Positions 1 to 9,635 are shown, counted from the stretch's first letter. The stretch is 64,000 bases of DNA from Pontibacter liquoris (GCF_022758235.1 NZ_JALEBG010000001.1:868001-932000), one strand, 5' to 3'. The notes: generated by a model not told the origin, from the sequence alone. A program made the numbers and translations.

Positions 1-63
1 AGCTTAGAAAGAGGCTGCATTGCCTGCTGTTCCGGGCTTGGGCGAACGAGGCCAGGGAGCTTC

Positions 64-2538
64 TTATTTTTTCAGCAACTTGAACACATGACTGGCTTGC
101 TGGTCTGTTACCTGCAGCAGGTATACTCCGTTTGCTTTTGCGGCTGGCAAGGCTACCGGCAGCAGGAGTTGTCCGCCTTCCATCGTAACTGACTGCTGTT
201 GCAGCACCTGGCCCATACTATTGGCTATAGTTACCTGCACCTGCCGCGGTGGGCCGGCAGGAAGTAAAAGTGATATCTTGTCTGTAAAAGGATTAGGGAA
301 GGCCGATACACCCGTTGCCATTTCATCTGCCCCCACTGCTTTTATGTTGGAATAGGTGGTGGTGCCATCCACGTCGATCTGAGCTAACCGGTAATATCGG
401 GTGCCGCTACTGCCAGGGCTGTTATCCCGGAAAGTATAAAACTGTGCGGTAGATGTGGTTACAGCCTGGCTCTCCACAAACCCGATCTTGCTGAAGCTTT
501 TCCCGTCGCCTGACCGCTGCACCTCGAAGCCGCTGTTGTCCTTTTCGGAAGCTGTCATCCAGCTCAGGGTAACGTCGTGCCCGTGGCGTTCGGCTTTAAA
601 CCAGGCCAGCTCCACCGGAAGCGGCAACATGTTGCTGCTGAGGGTATACATGCCGAACAGCTGCGGATCATTTATCTTGTAAGTATACTTCGGGTCCGAT
701 GTGGCTGCCGCTGGCATTTTTGTAAAGATAATGTAGTCGGTGCTCCGGAAAATATTGTAAGACATGGTTCCGGCGGGGCCATTCAGCTCATAATCCGGGA
801 ACTTCATTTCGATGGGAGTGCTAAGCGGGGTGGCCGCAGCTGTGGTGATGTAGTATTGCCGAAGCACACTCTGGTTGCCATTCAGGCCGGTTACGACCGT
901 TCCGGTTACCCGTTTTAGTGTTACAGCGGGTGCCGTAATCTTGCTGCCTAGTATGCGCAGGCCTATCTGGCCAAATACTTCGCCATTGCCCATCACCAGG
1001 TTGCGGGTGGTTTGCAGGTTGCCGGTTATGTGCTGCAAGGCTGTTTCCTCAGACAGATACTCTGCTTTTGATCCAAGATGTAAGGTGCTCGCGCCAGTTG
1101 TCAAATTGGTATTGTCTACCCGCAGGTTGCCATCTACCGTGATGTCGCTGTTCAGAGCCGAGGCGCCATTCGAAACGCTTAGGTTGTTAAAATTACCAGT
1201 GCCGGTAGAGGTGATGGTTTTGGAAGTGCCGTTTAGTGAGATTAATGAGGAGCCGGCATTAAACGTGCCTGTGTTGCTCCAGTTGCCTGAAATAATATGG
1301 GTGCCCGTGCCGGCATTCAAGGTGCCCGTGTTTGTCAGGTTGCCTGTTACTGTATTGTTTCCAGCCAAAGCATGAAAGGTGCCTGCATTGGTAAGGCTGC
1401 CTGTTACCTGTAGCTGGTTGTAGACCGTGGCTGTAGCCGGGTTAAAGACCCCATTGTTGGTGACACTGCCGGCCACCGTATGGGTGAGGTTGGCTGTGCC
1501 ACCTGCTGCAAACGTCACCCCAGTGTTCACCAGTAAATTATTCCCGATTGCCAGGTTTGTGTTAGCTGTTTTGGTACCGGTGCCCGCTAAAGTAAGGTTA
1601 TAGTAGGGCACAGGCGTAATTGTTTGGTTAGCGCCGGTGTAGGTAACCATACCTGTTCCAGGCGTAAAGGTGCCGTTGTTTGTAAATGTATTTCCTACCT
1701 GGATGGTACTGCTCGAAGCGTTAAGGGTACCTGTACTGCTGTTTGTTAAACTGGTAAAAGTATGTGTGCCGGCTCCTGCATTTAGCGTTCCTGCATTAGT
1801 AAAAAGACCCGTAACAGCTAGCCCTTGCGTGCCGGTTGCAGCCGTTGAGGTGAGGATGGCGCCAGCCTCAGTGGTGGCAGTACCGGTGATCATATGCTGG
1901 AATGTTCCGGCCATGAACGTAACTGGGCTTTTTACCAGAAGATTGCCGCCTATGCTTAAATTAGCACCAGCTGTTTTGGTGCCGGAGCCGGACAATGTCA
2001 GGTTATTGTAGGTTACAGCTGCGATAGCCTGATTTGCGCCGTTATACTCAACGGTGCCGGTGCCACAGATAAATTGCGAACCTGGAGTAATAAATTTAAA
2101 CGATTTTAATATTTTTATGGTACCACTTGTAGTACTAACAGTAGCTAACCTGCTGCCTTTGTTTCCATCGATCACAAGAGAATCAAGGGTTAAGGTTCTA
2201 TTACTAATATTTAAAGAAGATACTTCATTCCCTTTTGAAGCCGAGTTAATAACAGACAACTTTTCGCAAACCGCATCTATATCAAGCGTGATATTATAAG
2301 GATTCTCAATGATAACCTTTGCTCCTGCCAGTGGGTAAGCATTGGGAGTGGGAAATGATTCTGTTTTTGTCCATACAGTGGCACTGCTCCAATTACCATT
2401 ACCACTTGCGGTAAAGGTAGTACCAACCTGCCCGAAGCTGTTCCAGCTAATGAGCAGCAAAAAACTCAGGAGCACGATGGCTTTAAAAGCTAGCAGGTAC
2501 AAAGGTAGAGATAGGGCAGGAGAGTAGGCTTGTTTCAT
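64..2538 (-). CDS. T9SS-sorted secreted repeat protein
   Basis: An 824-residue secreted or surface protein of unknown substrate. A hydrophobic signal segment lies at about residues 15-36, ending near FGQ. The middle (about 45-480) consists of degenerate glycine, threonine and asparagine-rich units of the type TNTGTLNAGTG, with a longer module (GANQ...YNNLTLSGSGTKT...NLLV) present twice, which suggests a parallel beta-helix or autotransporter-like stack. Residues about 640-740 resemble the FN3-like domain that often precedes a type IX sorting domain (starting LPVELAWFKA). The last 80 residues (FPNPFTDKI to VFKLLKK) are a type A T9SS C-terminal signal. The protein is therefore probably exported by Sec, crosses the outer membrane by T9SS and is anchored or released there. 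No catalytic motif is seen, and an adhesin or matrix role is only a guess. Nothing recognisable lies in bases 1-63 downstream. Confidence 0.85.
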   Translation of the reverse strand: MKQAYSPALSLPLYLLAFKAIVLLSFLLLISWNSFGQVGTTFTASGNGNWSSATVWTKTESFPTPNAYPLAGAKVIIENPYNITLDIDAVCEKLSVINSASKGNEVSSLNISNRTLTLDSLVIDGNKGSRLATVSTTSGTIKILKSFKFITPGSQFICGTGTVEYNGANQAIAAVTYNNLTLSGSGTKTAGANLSIGGNLLVKSPVTFMAGTFQHMITGTATTEAGAILTSTAATGTQGLAVTGLFTNAGTLNAGAGTHTFTSLTNSSTGTLNASSSTIQVGNTFTNNGTFTPGTGMVTYTGANQTITPVPYYNLTLAGTGTKTANTNLAIGNNLLVNTGVTFAAGGTANLTHTVAGSVTNNGVFNPATATVYNQLQVTGSLTNAGTFHALAGNNTVTGNLTNTGTLNAGTGTHIISGNWSNTGTFNAGSSLISLNGTSKTITSTGTGNFNNLSVSNGASALNSDITVDGNLRVDNTNLTTGASTLHLGSKAEYLSEETALQHITGNLQTTRNLVMGNGEVFGQIGLRILGSKITAPAVTLKRVTGTVVTGLNGNQSVLRQYYITTAAATPLSTPIEMKFPDYELNGPAGTMSYNIFRSTDYIIFTKMPAAATSDPKYTYKINDPQLFGMYTLSSNMLPLPVELAWFKAERHGHDVTLSWMTASEKDNSGFEVQRSGDGKSFSKIGFVESQAVTTSTAQFYTFRDNSPGSSGTRYYRLAQIDVDGTTTYSNIKAVGADEMATGVSAFPNPFTDKISLLLPAGPPRQVQVTIANSMGQVLQQQSVTMEGGQLLLPVALPAAKANGVYLLQVTDQQASHVFKLLKK

Positions 2539-2969
2539 TAAGTTTTAGGGCAGAAAAGTGTATAAGCGAAAGAATAGTAATACCGGAACTTCGATCAGCG
2601 CTATTTCATCGAGGATAAGTATACTTTAGGATTAAAATTTTGAGTTTAAGGACGAATCAGGCTTGTGTCTGATACAGAAATTTGTATGAACCACAGAAAT
2701 GATGGACTAACGCTGGTAAATATTAAAGTCAAATCTATATATATAAATTTAATTATACAATAGTTTGCTATTAGGCATGAAAAAATATGATTGTTTTTTT
2801 AAGAAAGGACAATTTGGCAGGTAATGGAGAGAAGCACCTGCAGACTTTTAAGCTTAAAGGTGTGCAGGTGTATTTGCTTGGGAAATAAGAAAGTATAAGC
2901 GAATGGAAGTACAGCCTGCTGGCTGAAAAGTGCAGGTAAAAGGAAGCCATTGTGCGTAAAAGGTGCCGG
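2539..2969. other. AT-rich intergenic region with hairpin
   Basis: No gene is seen here. The region holds the upstream sequence of the secreted protein to the left and the 3' flank of the acetyltransferase to the right. A perfect 10-bp palindrome AAGTATACTT lies at 2617-2626. An imperfect 19-bp-arm hairpin lies at about 2835-2870 (arms starting CACCTGCA and ending GCAGGTG, two mismatches). The hairpin could end the acetyltransferase transcript, but it has no T-tract. Confidence 0.5.
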
Positions 2970-3233
2970 TCAGGGCTGCGGGTGCGACTTCAGGTACTTG
3001 GTTACTGCCGGGCACGACGCTTTCACTTTTAAGTGCTGTTGCTGCGCGTAAGCCAGGCCTGCTTCTATCAGTTGGGTCACTATGCCTTTCCCGCGGGCAT
3101 TTTCGGGCACATAGGTATGGGTGAAGTCGATCACGCCTTCTTCCGGTAGCGCATAGGCCAGCTCCGCCTCATCGTCCCCGATCTTGGCCGTAAACTGCTG
3201 GTATTTTTCTTCGTGTATGATATGGAGCTCCAT
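2970..3233 (-). CDS. Small GNAT-like N-acetyltransferase
   Basis: An 87-residue protein matching the short YjdJ/COG2388-type acetyltransferase family. The acetyl-CoA loop is visible as ENARGKGIVTQLIEAGL (about 44-60), the R/QxxGxG/A-like signature of the GNAT fold. It is followed by a conserved CPAVTKYL segment near the C terminus, where the family carries a conserved cysteine. These small proteins lack the N-terminal half of a full GNAT domain, so the length is normal for the family. The substrate is unknown. The ATG at 3233 is the only sensible start. The gene is transcribed alone and divergently from the exporter at 3424. Confidence 0.82.
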   Translation of the reverse strand: MELHIIHEEKYQQFTAKIGDDEAELAYALPEEGVIDFTHTYVPENARGKGIVTQLIEAGLAYAQQQHLKVKASCPAVTKYLKSHPQP

Positions 3234-3399
3234 TGCTTCCTGCGTTTTGATATACTTATAAATAATAGGGCTGCTGCCTGCTTTTTTGCCTGGATTGCCA
3301 GGTTAATGCACGTTCAGCCTGTACGCACGGGCTGCAGTCAGTTCGCTTTCCCGAAGCGTATAGATTCAGGTTGTAATACGTAAGTACAGAGGATTGCTT

Positions 3400-3407
3400 T
3401 ACCTTTG
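3400..3407 (+). promoter_or_regulatory. Bacteroidota -7 element (TACCTTTG)
   Basis: TACCTTTG fits the Bacteroidota TAnnTTTG -7 consensus and sits 16 bases before the ATG of the exporter. A TTG at 3371-3373 is somewhat too far (26 bases) to be an ideal -33 element. Confidence 0.5.
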
Positions 3408-3423
3408 CAGCTATTTATAATTT

Positions 3424-4656
3424 ATGTCGCGCAAACAACACTTTCTTGTTATTCTGATTTTGGGGGCCTTAGCTACGATTAGCCCTTTTTCTATTGATAT
3501 GTACTTGCCAGGCTTTCCGGCCATTGCCCGCGATCTGCAGACCACCATTGCGCAGGTACAGCTTTCACTGACCAGTTACCTGATCGGTATTTCTGTGGGG
3601 CAGCTCGTTTACGGGCCGCTCCTGGATAGGTTTGGGCGAAAAAATCCTTTGTATATTGGCCTGGTGATCTACATTATTGCCTCTGTTGGCTGTGCACTTA
3701 CAAGGTCGCCCGAGGCGCTAATTGGCATGCGCTTTCTGCAGGCTATTGGCGGTTGCGCTGGCATGGTGGCAGCCCAGGCGTTAGTACGCGATATCTTCCC
3801 GGTAAATAAAACGGCACAGGCTTTTTCATTGCTCACGCTCGTAATTGCCGTCTCGCCGATGGTGGCGCCTACAGTTGGGGGCTATGTAACGGCTGCTTTC
3901 GGGTGGCATGCTATTTTTGTTGCCCTGGCTGTGATCACGGCACTCATTCTGGTGGGCGTGTTTTTTGCCTTGCCGGAGGGCAGAAGCGCAGATCCGTCTA
4001 TCTCGCTGCGGCCACGGGCCGTGCTCCAAAACTTTTATACTGTGCTCCGGCAGCCACAGTTCCTGATCTATACCCTGGCAGGGGGCATTGCCACAGCCGC
4101 GCCGTTTGCCTACATCGCCGGCTCACCGGACGTTTTCATGAACCTTTACCATGTCAGTGAGCAGGAGTATGGCTGGATCTTCGCATTTCTGGCCTTTGCC
4201 ATGATCGGTTCTACCCAACTGAACCACGGACTACTGAAACGATTCAGAAGTGAGCAGATTATTCAAGTAACGTTGCTCTACCAAACGGCTGTGGGCATTT
4301 TGCTGGTAGCTGGGGTCTGGTACGGCTGGTTTGGCAAGTATAGCCTTATCCTGCTTTTGTTTGTTTTCCTTACCGGCCAGGGCCTCACTAATCCGAACGC
4401 TTCGGCCCTCTCGCTGGCCCCTTTTACAAAGCACACCGGTAGCGCCTCTGCGCTGATGGGCAGCTTCCGCATGGCCATGGGTGGCCTGGTATCGGCTGCT
4501 GTAAGTGTGCTGCACAGCAACACTGCTTTGCCCATGGTAGCCGTTATGGCGCTTTGCGTGATCACGGGACTCGTAGCTCTCTTTGTGGGCAATGCCTCCG
4601 TACGCTACAATGCCAGTAAACAAGCGGTGGAAGAAGATACGTCGGTGCTGATCTAA
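3424..4656 (+). CDS. Bcr/CflA-family MFS drug efflux transporter
   Basis: A 410-residue, 12-helix major facilitator of the drug:H+ antiporter-1 (Bcr/CflA) type. The N terminus carries the family signature SPFSIDMYLPGFPAIA (about 20-35), which lies at the first helix. MFS motif A, GQLVYGPLLDRFGRK, follows at 59-73, and the proline-rich motif-C region is near 140-150 (SPMVAPTVGGY). Known relatives export bicyclomycin, chloramphenicol or sulfonamides, or peptides such as cysteine conjugates. The substrate here cannot be read from the sequence. The protein has full family length and the ATG start is well placed behind a TAnnTTTG promoter. A strong terminator follows, so the gene is monocistronic. 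Confidence 0.93.
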   Translation: MSRKQHFLVILILGALATISPFSIDMYLPGFPAIARDLQTTIAQVQLSLTSYLIGISVGQLVYGPLLDRFGRKNPLYIGLVIYIIASVGCALTRSPEALIGMRFLQAIGGCAGMVAAQALVRDIFPVNKTAQAFSLLTLVIAVSPMVAPTVGGYVTAAFGWHAIFVALAVITALILVGVFFALPEGRSADPSISLRPRAVLQNFYTVLRQPQFLIYTLAGGIATAAPFAYIAGSPDVFMNLYHVSEQEYGWIFAFLAFAMIGSTQLNHGLLKRFRSEQIIQVTLLYQTAVGILLVAGVWYGWFGKYSLILLLFVFLTGQGLTNPNASALSLAPFTKHTGSASALMGSFRMAMGGLVSAAVSVLHSNTALPMVAVMALCVITGLVALFVGNASVRYNASKQAVEEDTSVLI

Positions 4657-4691
4657 AAGTATTTCGGCCTTGCAACAGGCTGCTGGTACAG

Positions 4692-4734
4692 GCAAAGGCG
4701 GAGGCAACAAGCGGTTGCCTCCGCCTTTGCTTTT
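4692..4734 (+). terminator. Rho-independent terminator
   Basis: A perfect 17-bp stem (4692-4708 with 4714-4730) with a 5-base loop AAGCG, followed by TTTT. It lies 35 bases after the exporter stop codon. Confidence 0.93.
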
Positions 4735-5137
4735 CAGGTATACTGGCGTTATCCTTTAAATTCCCATCACAGGTCGCTGTTGCTGAATATTGGTTTGATA
4801 ATGAGCTATTTACCTTTGATCCAGGCATGTTCGCCAATATTTCAGGTTTATCAAAAACTGCTGATAACAAAATCAAAAGCAGGGGAGTATAGCGAGAAGG
4901 AGGTGATTGGTAATGAACCGGTAAAAAATATAAATACGCTCCCTATGCGGCTGCTATTCCCGGCCGTGCGCAGTAAATAGAAGTAGAAGCCCCTTTCCAG
5001 GTTTAAAAGAAAGCGTACCCATTTTATAACAGCTTTTAGCCTGCCTCACACGCATCTGTTTTTTGGAACACCCTTGGTTATCAGATTGTTAAACCTTATG
5101 TAGTAAGGCGCAATCTTCCGGTATTTTATTACTGCAG
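4735..5137. other. Intergenic region, no gene recognised
   Basis: About 400 bases between the exporter terminator and the sugar-dehydrogenase-like gene. A 66-codon open frame at 4780-4980 has no family resemblance and an atypical composition, so I do not call it a gene. I see no clear promoter consensus or RNA structure. Confidence 0.5.
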
Positions 5138-7120
5138 GTGAATATTACCAGTAAACCAAAGTCAGTCAGCAGCTTATCCCGTTTTCTAACTAAAAAGTGG
5201 GTAGATGTATTGTTCATTGGTTTAATCGGTATGGCCATTGCCATCATCGCGCTACGCAACGCCACGCCCTACGTCATCTCGTCTAAACCCGCCAACAATG
5301 ATACCGATGTAAGTATAACCACCCCTGATATCGAGACAGAGAATATTTTTATACCTGCATTTAATAATCCGGGCCGGGGACTGGAGAACAACACCGTAAA
5401 TAATGCGACTGTAAGGCTGCAAAAGCTTGCCGGTAGTAGTTGGGTAGATGTGCAGGGAATTGCCCAAAGCAGGGCACATGGCGTGGGCATCCGGTTTACG
5501 CCTGCCCAGCCACTGGAGCCGGGTACCGAGTATCGTTTTAAAATAACAAAAGGTGTAAAATCGGCTGGCGGCACTTCTTTTATGCCATACCAAGCCATTT
5601 TCAGAACTGCCCCTGACAGTGCGGAAGGGATCGCGGATCTGAAAGTGCGTTTTGCAAAAGTACCAATGGCCGGTACCCAGAACAAGCAATACACCACGCT
5701 CACGTTCGGGCCCGATGGCAAACTCTACGCGCTCAGGCTGGATGGCGTGATCGAGCGGTTTACCGTAAACCACGCCGATGGCAGGCTGAGCAGCCAGCAG
5801 CTCATAACAACAGTGGTGGATATGTATGGCCCCCGGTCCGCAATCGGTTTAGCGTTTGCCCCCGAGGCAACGGCAGACAACCTGCTGGCCTATGTTTCGC
5901 ATAGCTCGGCCGGCTTTCAAGATGCACCCGATTTTGATGGCAAGATCTCCCGCCTGCGTGGTGCTGATCTGGAAACCGAGCAACTGGTGGTGACAAAGCT
6001 TCCGCGTTCCACCAAAGACCATATGGTTAACAGCCTGGTATTTGGGCCGGACGGCGCCTTATACTTTGCGGTGGGCAGCAACAGCGCCATGGGTGGCTAC
6101 GACCGGTTTTGGGCCAGAGCCGAAAGCCTGCTGTCGGCGGCGGTGCTGCGCCTGGACCTGACGAAACTAAAGGGCATAAGACTGCCGCTCGACGTGCAGA
6201 CCACTGCTAACCAGCGCATCATCAACAAAGCGCCTGCAAACGCCATGTTTATGGCCGATGGCTCTTACAACCCTTACGCTGCTTCGTCGCCGCTGACCAT
6301 TTATGCCTCCGGCGTGCGTAATGCCTACGATCTGCTGTGGCATAGCAACGGCCAGTTATACATACCCGATAATGGCGCTTCGGCCGGCGGCCGTACGCCT
6401 GCTTCGGTAGCAGGTACGCGCCGCGTAGACGGTACTTTTTACCACGGCGACCGCATTCGGGCAAGCTCCAGTGCTGAAATGCAAAGCCGCTGGATTTATA
6501 GGAAGTTAAAACGGTTTACGCTCGTCAAAACGCTTTTTCCGGAGCTAAATACAGCTGTTCAGAAAGACTGGCTTTTACGGGTAAATCCCTCAAAGCCTGT
6601 AGGATATTATGGCCATCCCAATCCGCTGCGGGGAGAATATGTAGCGGGCAGGGGGCATGTTGATAACCCTAGCTACCCGGTTTCCGTTAAACCTGACGCA
6701 AACTATCGGATGCCTGCGTATGACTTCGGTTTAAACAAGTCGCCCGATGGCCTTTTGGAATATAAAAACGGTGCTTTTGGAGGCGCTTTAAAAGGCAAGA
6801 TCATGGTGTGCCGTTTTAGTGGCGGAAGCGATATTATGGTGCTGGAGCCAGGCAAACTGGTAAAAGACACCGTGGCGGAGAGTAAGAGTGACGAGGAATA
6901 TGATATTGTGCGGGCTGCCTCCGGTACTGGTACAAAGGGCTTGAAAGATCTGTCTGATTTCGCTAATCCCATAGACATTGTGGAAGATACAACGACAGGG
7001 AATCTTTACGTAAGCGAGTTTAACTGGCAGCAGGATCCGGAAAAAACAGCCCAGATAACCTTGTTGCGGGTGAACGAGGAGGCCCCAGAAGAAGGAATTG
7101 CCGCCCATGCGACAAACTAA
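5138..7120 (+). CDS. Membrane-anchored Ig-like/sugar dehydrogenase-like beta-propeller
   Basis: A 660-residue protein. A single membrane anchor lies at about residues 21-42. It is followed by an Ig-like Big_5 domain (about 45-155), recognisable from KPANNDTDVSITT and from FTPAQPLEPGTEYRFKI. The rest resembles the six-bladed propeller of glucose/sorbosone dehydrogenases, with blade motifs such as LTFGPDGKLYALRLDG, VFGPDGALYFAVGSNS and SGVRNAYDLLWHSNGQLYIPDN. Family members oxidise sugars with PQQ, but a PQQ-binding set of residues cannot be confirmed by eye, so enzymatic activity is unproven. The start is a GTG at 5138, which puts the anchor at the right distance from the N terminus. The lipoprotein gene 87 bases downstream may share its transcript. 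Confidence 0.8.
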   Translation: MNITSKPKSVSSLSRFLTKKWVDVLFIGLIGMAIAIIALRNATPYVISSKPANNDTDVSITTPDIETENIFIPAFNNPGRGLENNTVNNATVRLQKLAGSSWVDVQGIAQSRAHGVGIRFTPAQPLEPGTEYRFKITKGVKSAGGTSFMPYQAIFRTAPDSAEGIADLKVRFAKVPMAGTQNKQYTTLTFGPDGKLYALRLDGVIERFTVNHADGRLSSQQLITTVVDMYGPRSAIGLAFAPEATADNLLAYVSHSSAGFQDAPDFDGKISRLRGADLETEQLVVTKLPRSTKDHMVNSLVFGPDGALYFAVGSNSAMGGYDRFWARAESLLSAAVLRLDLTKLKGIRLPLDVQTTANQRIINKAPANAMFMADGSYNPYAASSPLTIYASGVRNAYDLLWHSNGQLYIPDNGASAGGRTPASVAGTRRVDGTFYHGDRIRASSSAEMQSRWIYRKLKRFTLVKTLFPELNTAVQKDWLLRVNPSKPVGYYGHPNPLRGEYVAGRGHVDNPSYPVSVKPDANYRMPAYDFGLNKSPDGLLEYKNGAFGGALKGKIMVCRFSGGSDIMVLEPGKLVKDTVAESKSDEEYDIVRAASGTGTKGLKDLSDFANPIDIVEDTTTGNLYVSEFNWQQDPEKTAQITLLRVNEEAPEEGIAAHATN

Positions 7121-7207
7121 TCTAACCCGTATGCCGTAGAGTGGCAGGAAAACGCAACAACAGCAAGCAATCAGTAAGAATCTATTAAATATTAAAAACC
7201 CTTTAAC

Positions 7208-7648
7208 ATGAAAAACGCAAAATTACTCACGCTCCTTTTATTAGCCCTGGTTTTTAACCTTTCCTCATGTGGGGATGATGGCGATGATCCGGCTCCTTTG
7301 TCTACAAAAGCCCAGTTCCTGACAGCCAAGCCCTGGAATATTGCGGTGATCATTTTTGATGGTGATACGGTAACGAATGATCCGGATCCGGATTTGGCTC
7401 GTATCAAAAGCACCCGCATCAATTTTAACAAAAACGGTACCTACAAGCAGTTAAGGACAGATGGTATTGAGGAGGGTAACTGGAAGCTTACGGATAACGA
7501 TACCCACCTGATCTATGGCCCAAATGCCTCTAACCAACAGGACTGGGAAGTATTGGAGCTGCAGGATAACCTCTTTAAAGGAAGAACGGTTTATAAGTTT
7601 GATACCGATACCCTGGATGTGCAGGTAGACATGAAGTACGAAGAATAA
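7208..7648 (+). CDS. Lipocalin-like surface lipoprotein
   Basis: A 146-residue lipoprotein. The signal peptide ends in a lipobox LSSC with Cys21, and the next residues are GDDGDD. An acidic run directly after the cysteine resembles the lipoprotein export signals that send Bacteroidota lipoproteins to the cell surface. The mature part has beta-rich lipocalin-like features: LTAKPWNIAVIIFDGD, then NFNKNGTYKQL, EGNWKLTDNDTHLI, and a final strand. This matches the small lipocalin-like lipoproteins common in the phylum, whose ligands are unknown. It follows the propeller gene on the same strand and ends before a strong terminator, so the two may form a unit. Confidence 0.8.
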   Translation: MKNAKLLTLLLLALVFNLSSCGDDGDDPAPLSTKAQFLTAKPWNIAVIIFDGDTVTNDPDPDLARIKSTRINFNKNGTYKQLRTDGIEEGNWKLTDNDTHLIYGPNASNQQDWEVLELQDNLFKGRTVYKFDTDTLDVQVDMKYEE

Positions 7649-7669
7649 CTACTGTTTGAGTTATAAATA

Positions 7670-7709
7670 AAACAGCAAAGCCCGGAAATATTTCCGGGCT
7701 TTGCTGTTT
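7670..7709 (+). terminator. Strong palindromic terminator
   Basis: A 40-base perfect palindrome (arms AAACAGCAAAGCCCGGAAAT and its complement) ending in TTTT, 21 bases after the lipoprotein stop. The bases from here to 7964 hold no gene or motif that I recognise. Confidence 0.9.
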
Positions 7710-7964
7710 TATATCCTTTTTAGAAAGCAGTTTTTCAGGTAAACGGAAGCAGCAGGCACTTACAAAAAGAGTAAAGCCACAGGTCCATCATTTTTATAGG
7801 GCGGCGGCAATCTGAAACTGATTGGGCACCGTATGTGAAAGCAGAACGGCAACAGGAGAGGGGGCACCAGCAAGGAGGGAAGGGACCGTTAACCAGCTAA
7901 TGTTTTATTAAACAAAAGGCAGGTTGCATTGTAGTTCCTCAGGAAACACTTAAAATACTGCCCT

Positions 7965-8864
7965 ATGCTGAAAGCCATTCGGAAAACCGTTCGTAAGAAA
8001 ATGCAGGCGCTTGTAAGTACTTTCGGTCGGGGTGATGGCCCTGAGTCAGAGTTCTGCCGGCGCATCAAGTATAGGCACCATACCTTCTGGCGTGCGCCAA
8101 ATGCCGAGCGCATCCGCAACACCCGCATGGAGGCTGCATATAGCCTGGACGAATGGAAAGACGTTGAAAACTGGCAGCGGAAACTGAGCAACAAGTATAA
8201 TGCCCGCGAGTTTGCCAAAATGCATACCTGCCCGGTTCCGGCACTCTACTGGAAAGGACGCGACTGCCAGCAGATCGACTTCGGCAGCCTGCCCGCCCAG
8301 TATGTGATCCGGCCTACCATCGGGCACTCCTGCCAGTTGGTTTTTCTTATGAATAATGCCCTCAACCTGATGGACAGGCAAACTTATACGCCGGCAGCCA
8401 TTGTAAAAGTGCTGAGCAAAGCGGTGCAGGCAAATCCACACCTGGAGTTTCTTATCGAAGAGTTTGTGCGCACCGAGCAGGGAAGCTACCGTATACCGGA
8501 TGATTATAAATTTTATATGTTTAACGGCCAGCTGGCTTTCATCCAGGTCATCAACCGCTTTAGCAACAAAGAGGGCCAAACCAGCTTCTACGATTCAGAC
8601 TGGCAGCAACTGGAAAATATCAACACCATTTATAAGCAAGCGGATTTTCAGGAAAAGCCCCGGTGTTTTGACCAGATGCGGGCATGCGCCATAACGTTAA
8701 GCCGGACCTATGAGATCTTTGTGCGGGTAGATTTTTATGCCACCGACAAAGGCGCCGTGTTCGGCGAGTTTACCCCCACGCCCGGCTTAGGCAATGCCTT
8801 TACGCCTTTTGGAGATCAACTGCTGATCGATTATTGGGATACCTACTGCAAAGAAATGATTTAA
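7965..8864 (+). CDS. TupA-like ATP-grasp family protein
   Basis: A 299-residue protein resembling the TupA-like ATP-grasp family often found in polysaccharide and teichuronopeptide-type loci. Visible landmarks are the ATP-binding strand QYVIRPTIGHSCQLVF (about 108-123), the central PDDYKFYMFNGQLAFIQVINR (about 177-197), then DSDWQQL, and the metal- and phosphate-binding end EIFVRVDFYATDKGAVFGEFTPTPGLG (about 248-274). ATP-grasp enzymes make carboxylate-amine or carboxylate-thiol bonds. The acceptor here is unknown, since no glycan operon surrounds it. It stands alone between a terminator and convergent genes. The ATG at 7965 gives a family-like, basic N terminus. Confidence 0.78.
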   Translation: MLKAIRKTVRKKMQALVSTFGRGDGPESEFCRRIKYRHHTFWRAPNAERIRNTRMEAAYSLDEWKDVENWQRKLSNKYNAREFAKMHTCPVPALYWKGRDCQQIDFGSLPAQYVIRPTIGHSCQLVFLMNNALNLMDRQTYTPAAIVKVLSKAVQANPHLEFLIEEFVRTEQGSYRIPDDYKFYMFNGQLAFIQVINRFSNKEGQTSFYDSDWQQLENINTIYKQADFQEKPRCFDQMRACAITLSRTYEIFVRVDFYATDKGAVFGEFTPTPGLGNAFTPFGDQLLIDYWDTYCKEMI

Positions 8865-8900
8865 ACCGGCGTTTTGCTGCTTTATTACTAGGTTGTAGCC

Positions 8901-9137
8901 TTAGCGCCGGTTGCGGCGCAGGGGTTGCAGCAGATACTCCAGGCCGTTTATTTTAATCTCGTAAATAGTAGCCAATTGCATGCCCAGTTTCCCCGGCGGA
9001 AAGCCCTCGCGCCGAAACCATTCCAGGTAAGAAACCGGCAGGTTACAAAGTACCGTATCCTTATACTTGCCAAACGGCATTTTAACGTTTACCAGCTCCA
9101 CTAAAATGGCCGGGTTGGGTTGCGGGAGATCTGACAT
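8901..9137 (-). CDS. DUF3820 family protein
   Basis: A 78-residue protein with the hallmark MPFGKYKDTVLCNLPVSYLEW (about 20-40). This glycine-lysine-tyrosine motif and its PxxYLxW continuation define DUF3820, sometimes labelled a putative quorum-sensing-regulated virulence factor. The same fold is predicted in small nucleic-acid-binding proteins, but the function is not established. The C terminus is strongly basic (LRRNRR). It is followed on the same strand upstream by the acetyltransferase at 9186, 48 bases away, so the two may be co-transcribed. Confidence 0.8.
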   Translation of the reverse strand: MSDLPQPNPAILVELVNVKMPFGKYKDTVLCNLPVSYLEWFRREGFPPGKLGMQLATIYEIKINGLEYLLQPLRRNRR

Positions 9138-9185
9138 ACAATTATGTTTTTTAAGCGTGAGGAAGTATGACTTGACACCCGCGCT

Positions 9186-9635
9186 TCAGGGCTTTGTCAT
9201 TTCAATATGGTCGATGCCATCCTCATCGTATACGTCGCCCGACTGTAGGAACCCAAACGTTTCGTAGAACTTTTTGGCATAAAGCTGCGCGCCTATTTTG
9301 ATCGGGCCTTTCCCGTACAGGCTATAACAGGCTTCGATGGCCAAGTCCACTAAGATTTTACCGACGCCGGTGCCGCGCACGGCCGGGCTGGTGACAATCC
9401 GCCCGATCGAGGTAGCATCGGGATATGAAAGGCCCTGGGGCAGCAGGCGGGCTGTGGCCACCAATTCGTTTTCCTTATAAAGCAACAGATGATGGCAAAG
9501 CTGATCTTTGTTATCCAGGTCCAGGAAGACGCAATTCTGCTCCACCACAAATACTTCGCTGCGGAGGCGCAACAGGTCATAGAGTTCCTGCACGGTGAGT
9601 GCATCAAAGGCTTTGCAAATCTTACTTAAGTTCAT
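9186..9635 (-). CDS. ElaA-like GNAT acetyltransferase
   Basis: A 149-residue GNAT acetyltransferase of the ElaA type. The N-terminal block LYDLLRLRSEVFVVEQNCVFLDLDNKDQ is the ElaA signature. The acetyl-CoA motif A is IGRIVTSPAVRGTGVGKILVDLAIE (about 77-101), with the R-G-x-G-x-G/A pyrophosphate loop. The C-terminal LYAKKFYETFGFLQSGDVYDEDGIDHIEM completes the fold. The substrate is unknown. The length is typical and the ATG start is firm. A second ElaA-like protein lies at 42696. Confidence 0.88.
   Translation of the reverse strand: MNLSKICKAFDALTVQELYDLLRLRSEVFVVEQNCVFLDLDNKDQLCHHLLLYKENELVATARLLPQGLSYPDATSIGRIVTSPAVRGTGVGKILVDLAIEACYSLYGKGPIKIGAQLYAKKFYETFGFLQSGDVYDEDGIDHIEMTKP

Noticed and set aside
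4780..4980. A 66-codon frame after the exporter terminator
   Set aside because: No family resemblance, no promoter element and non-native composition.
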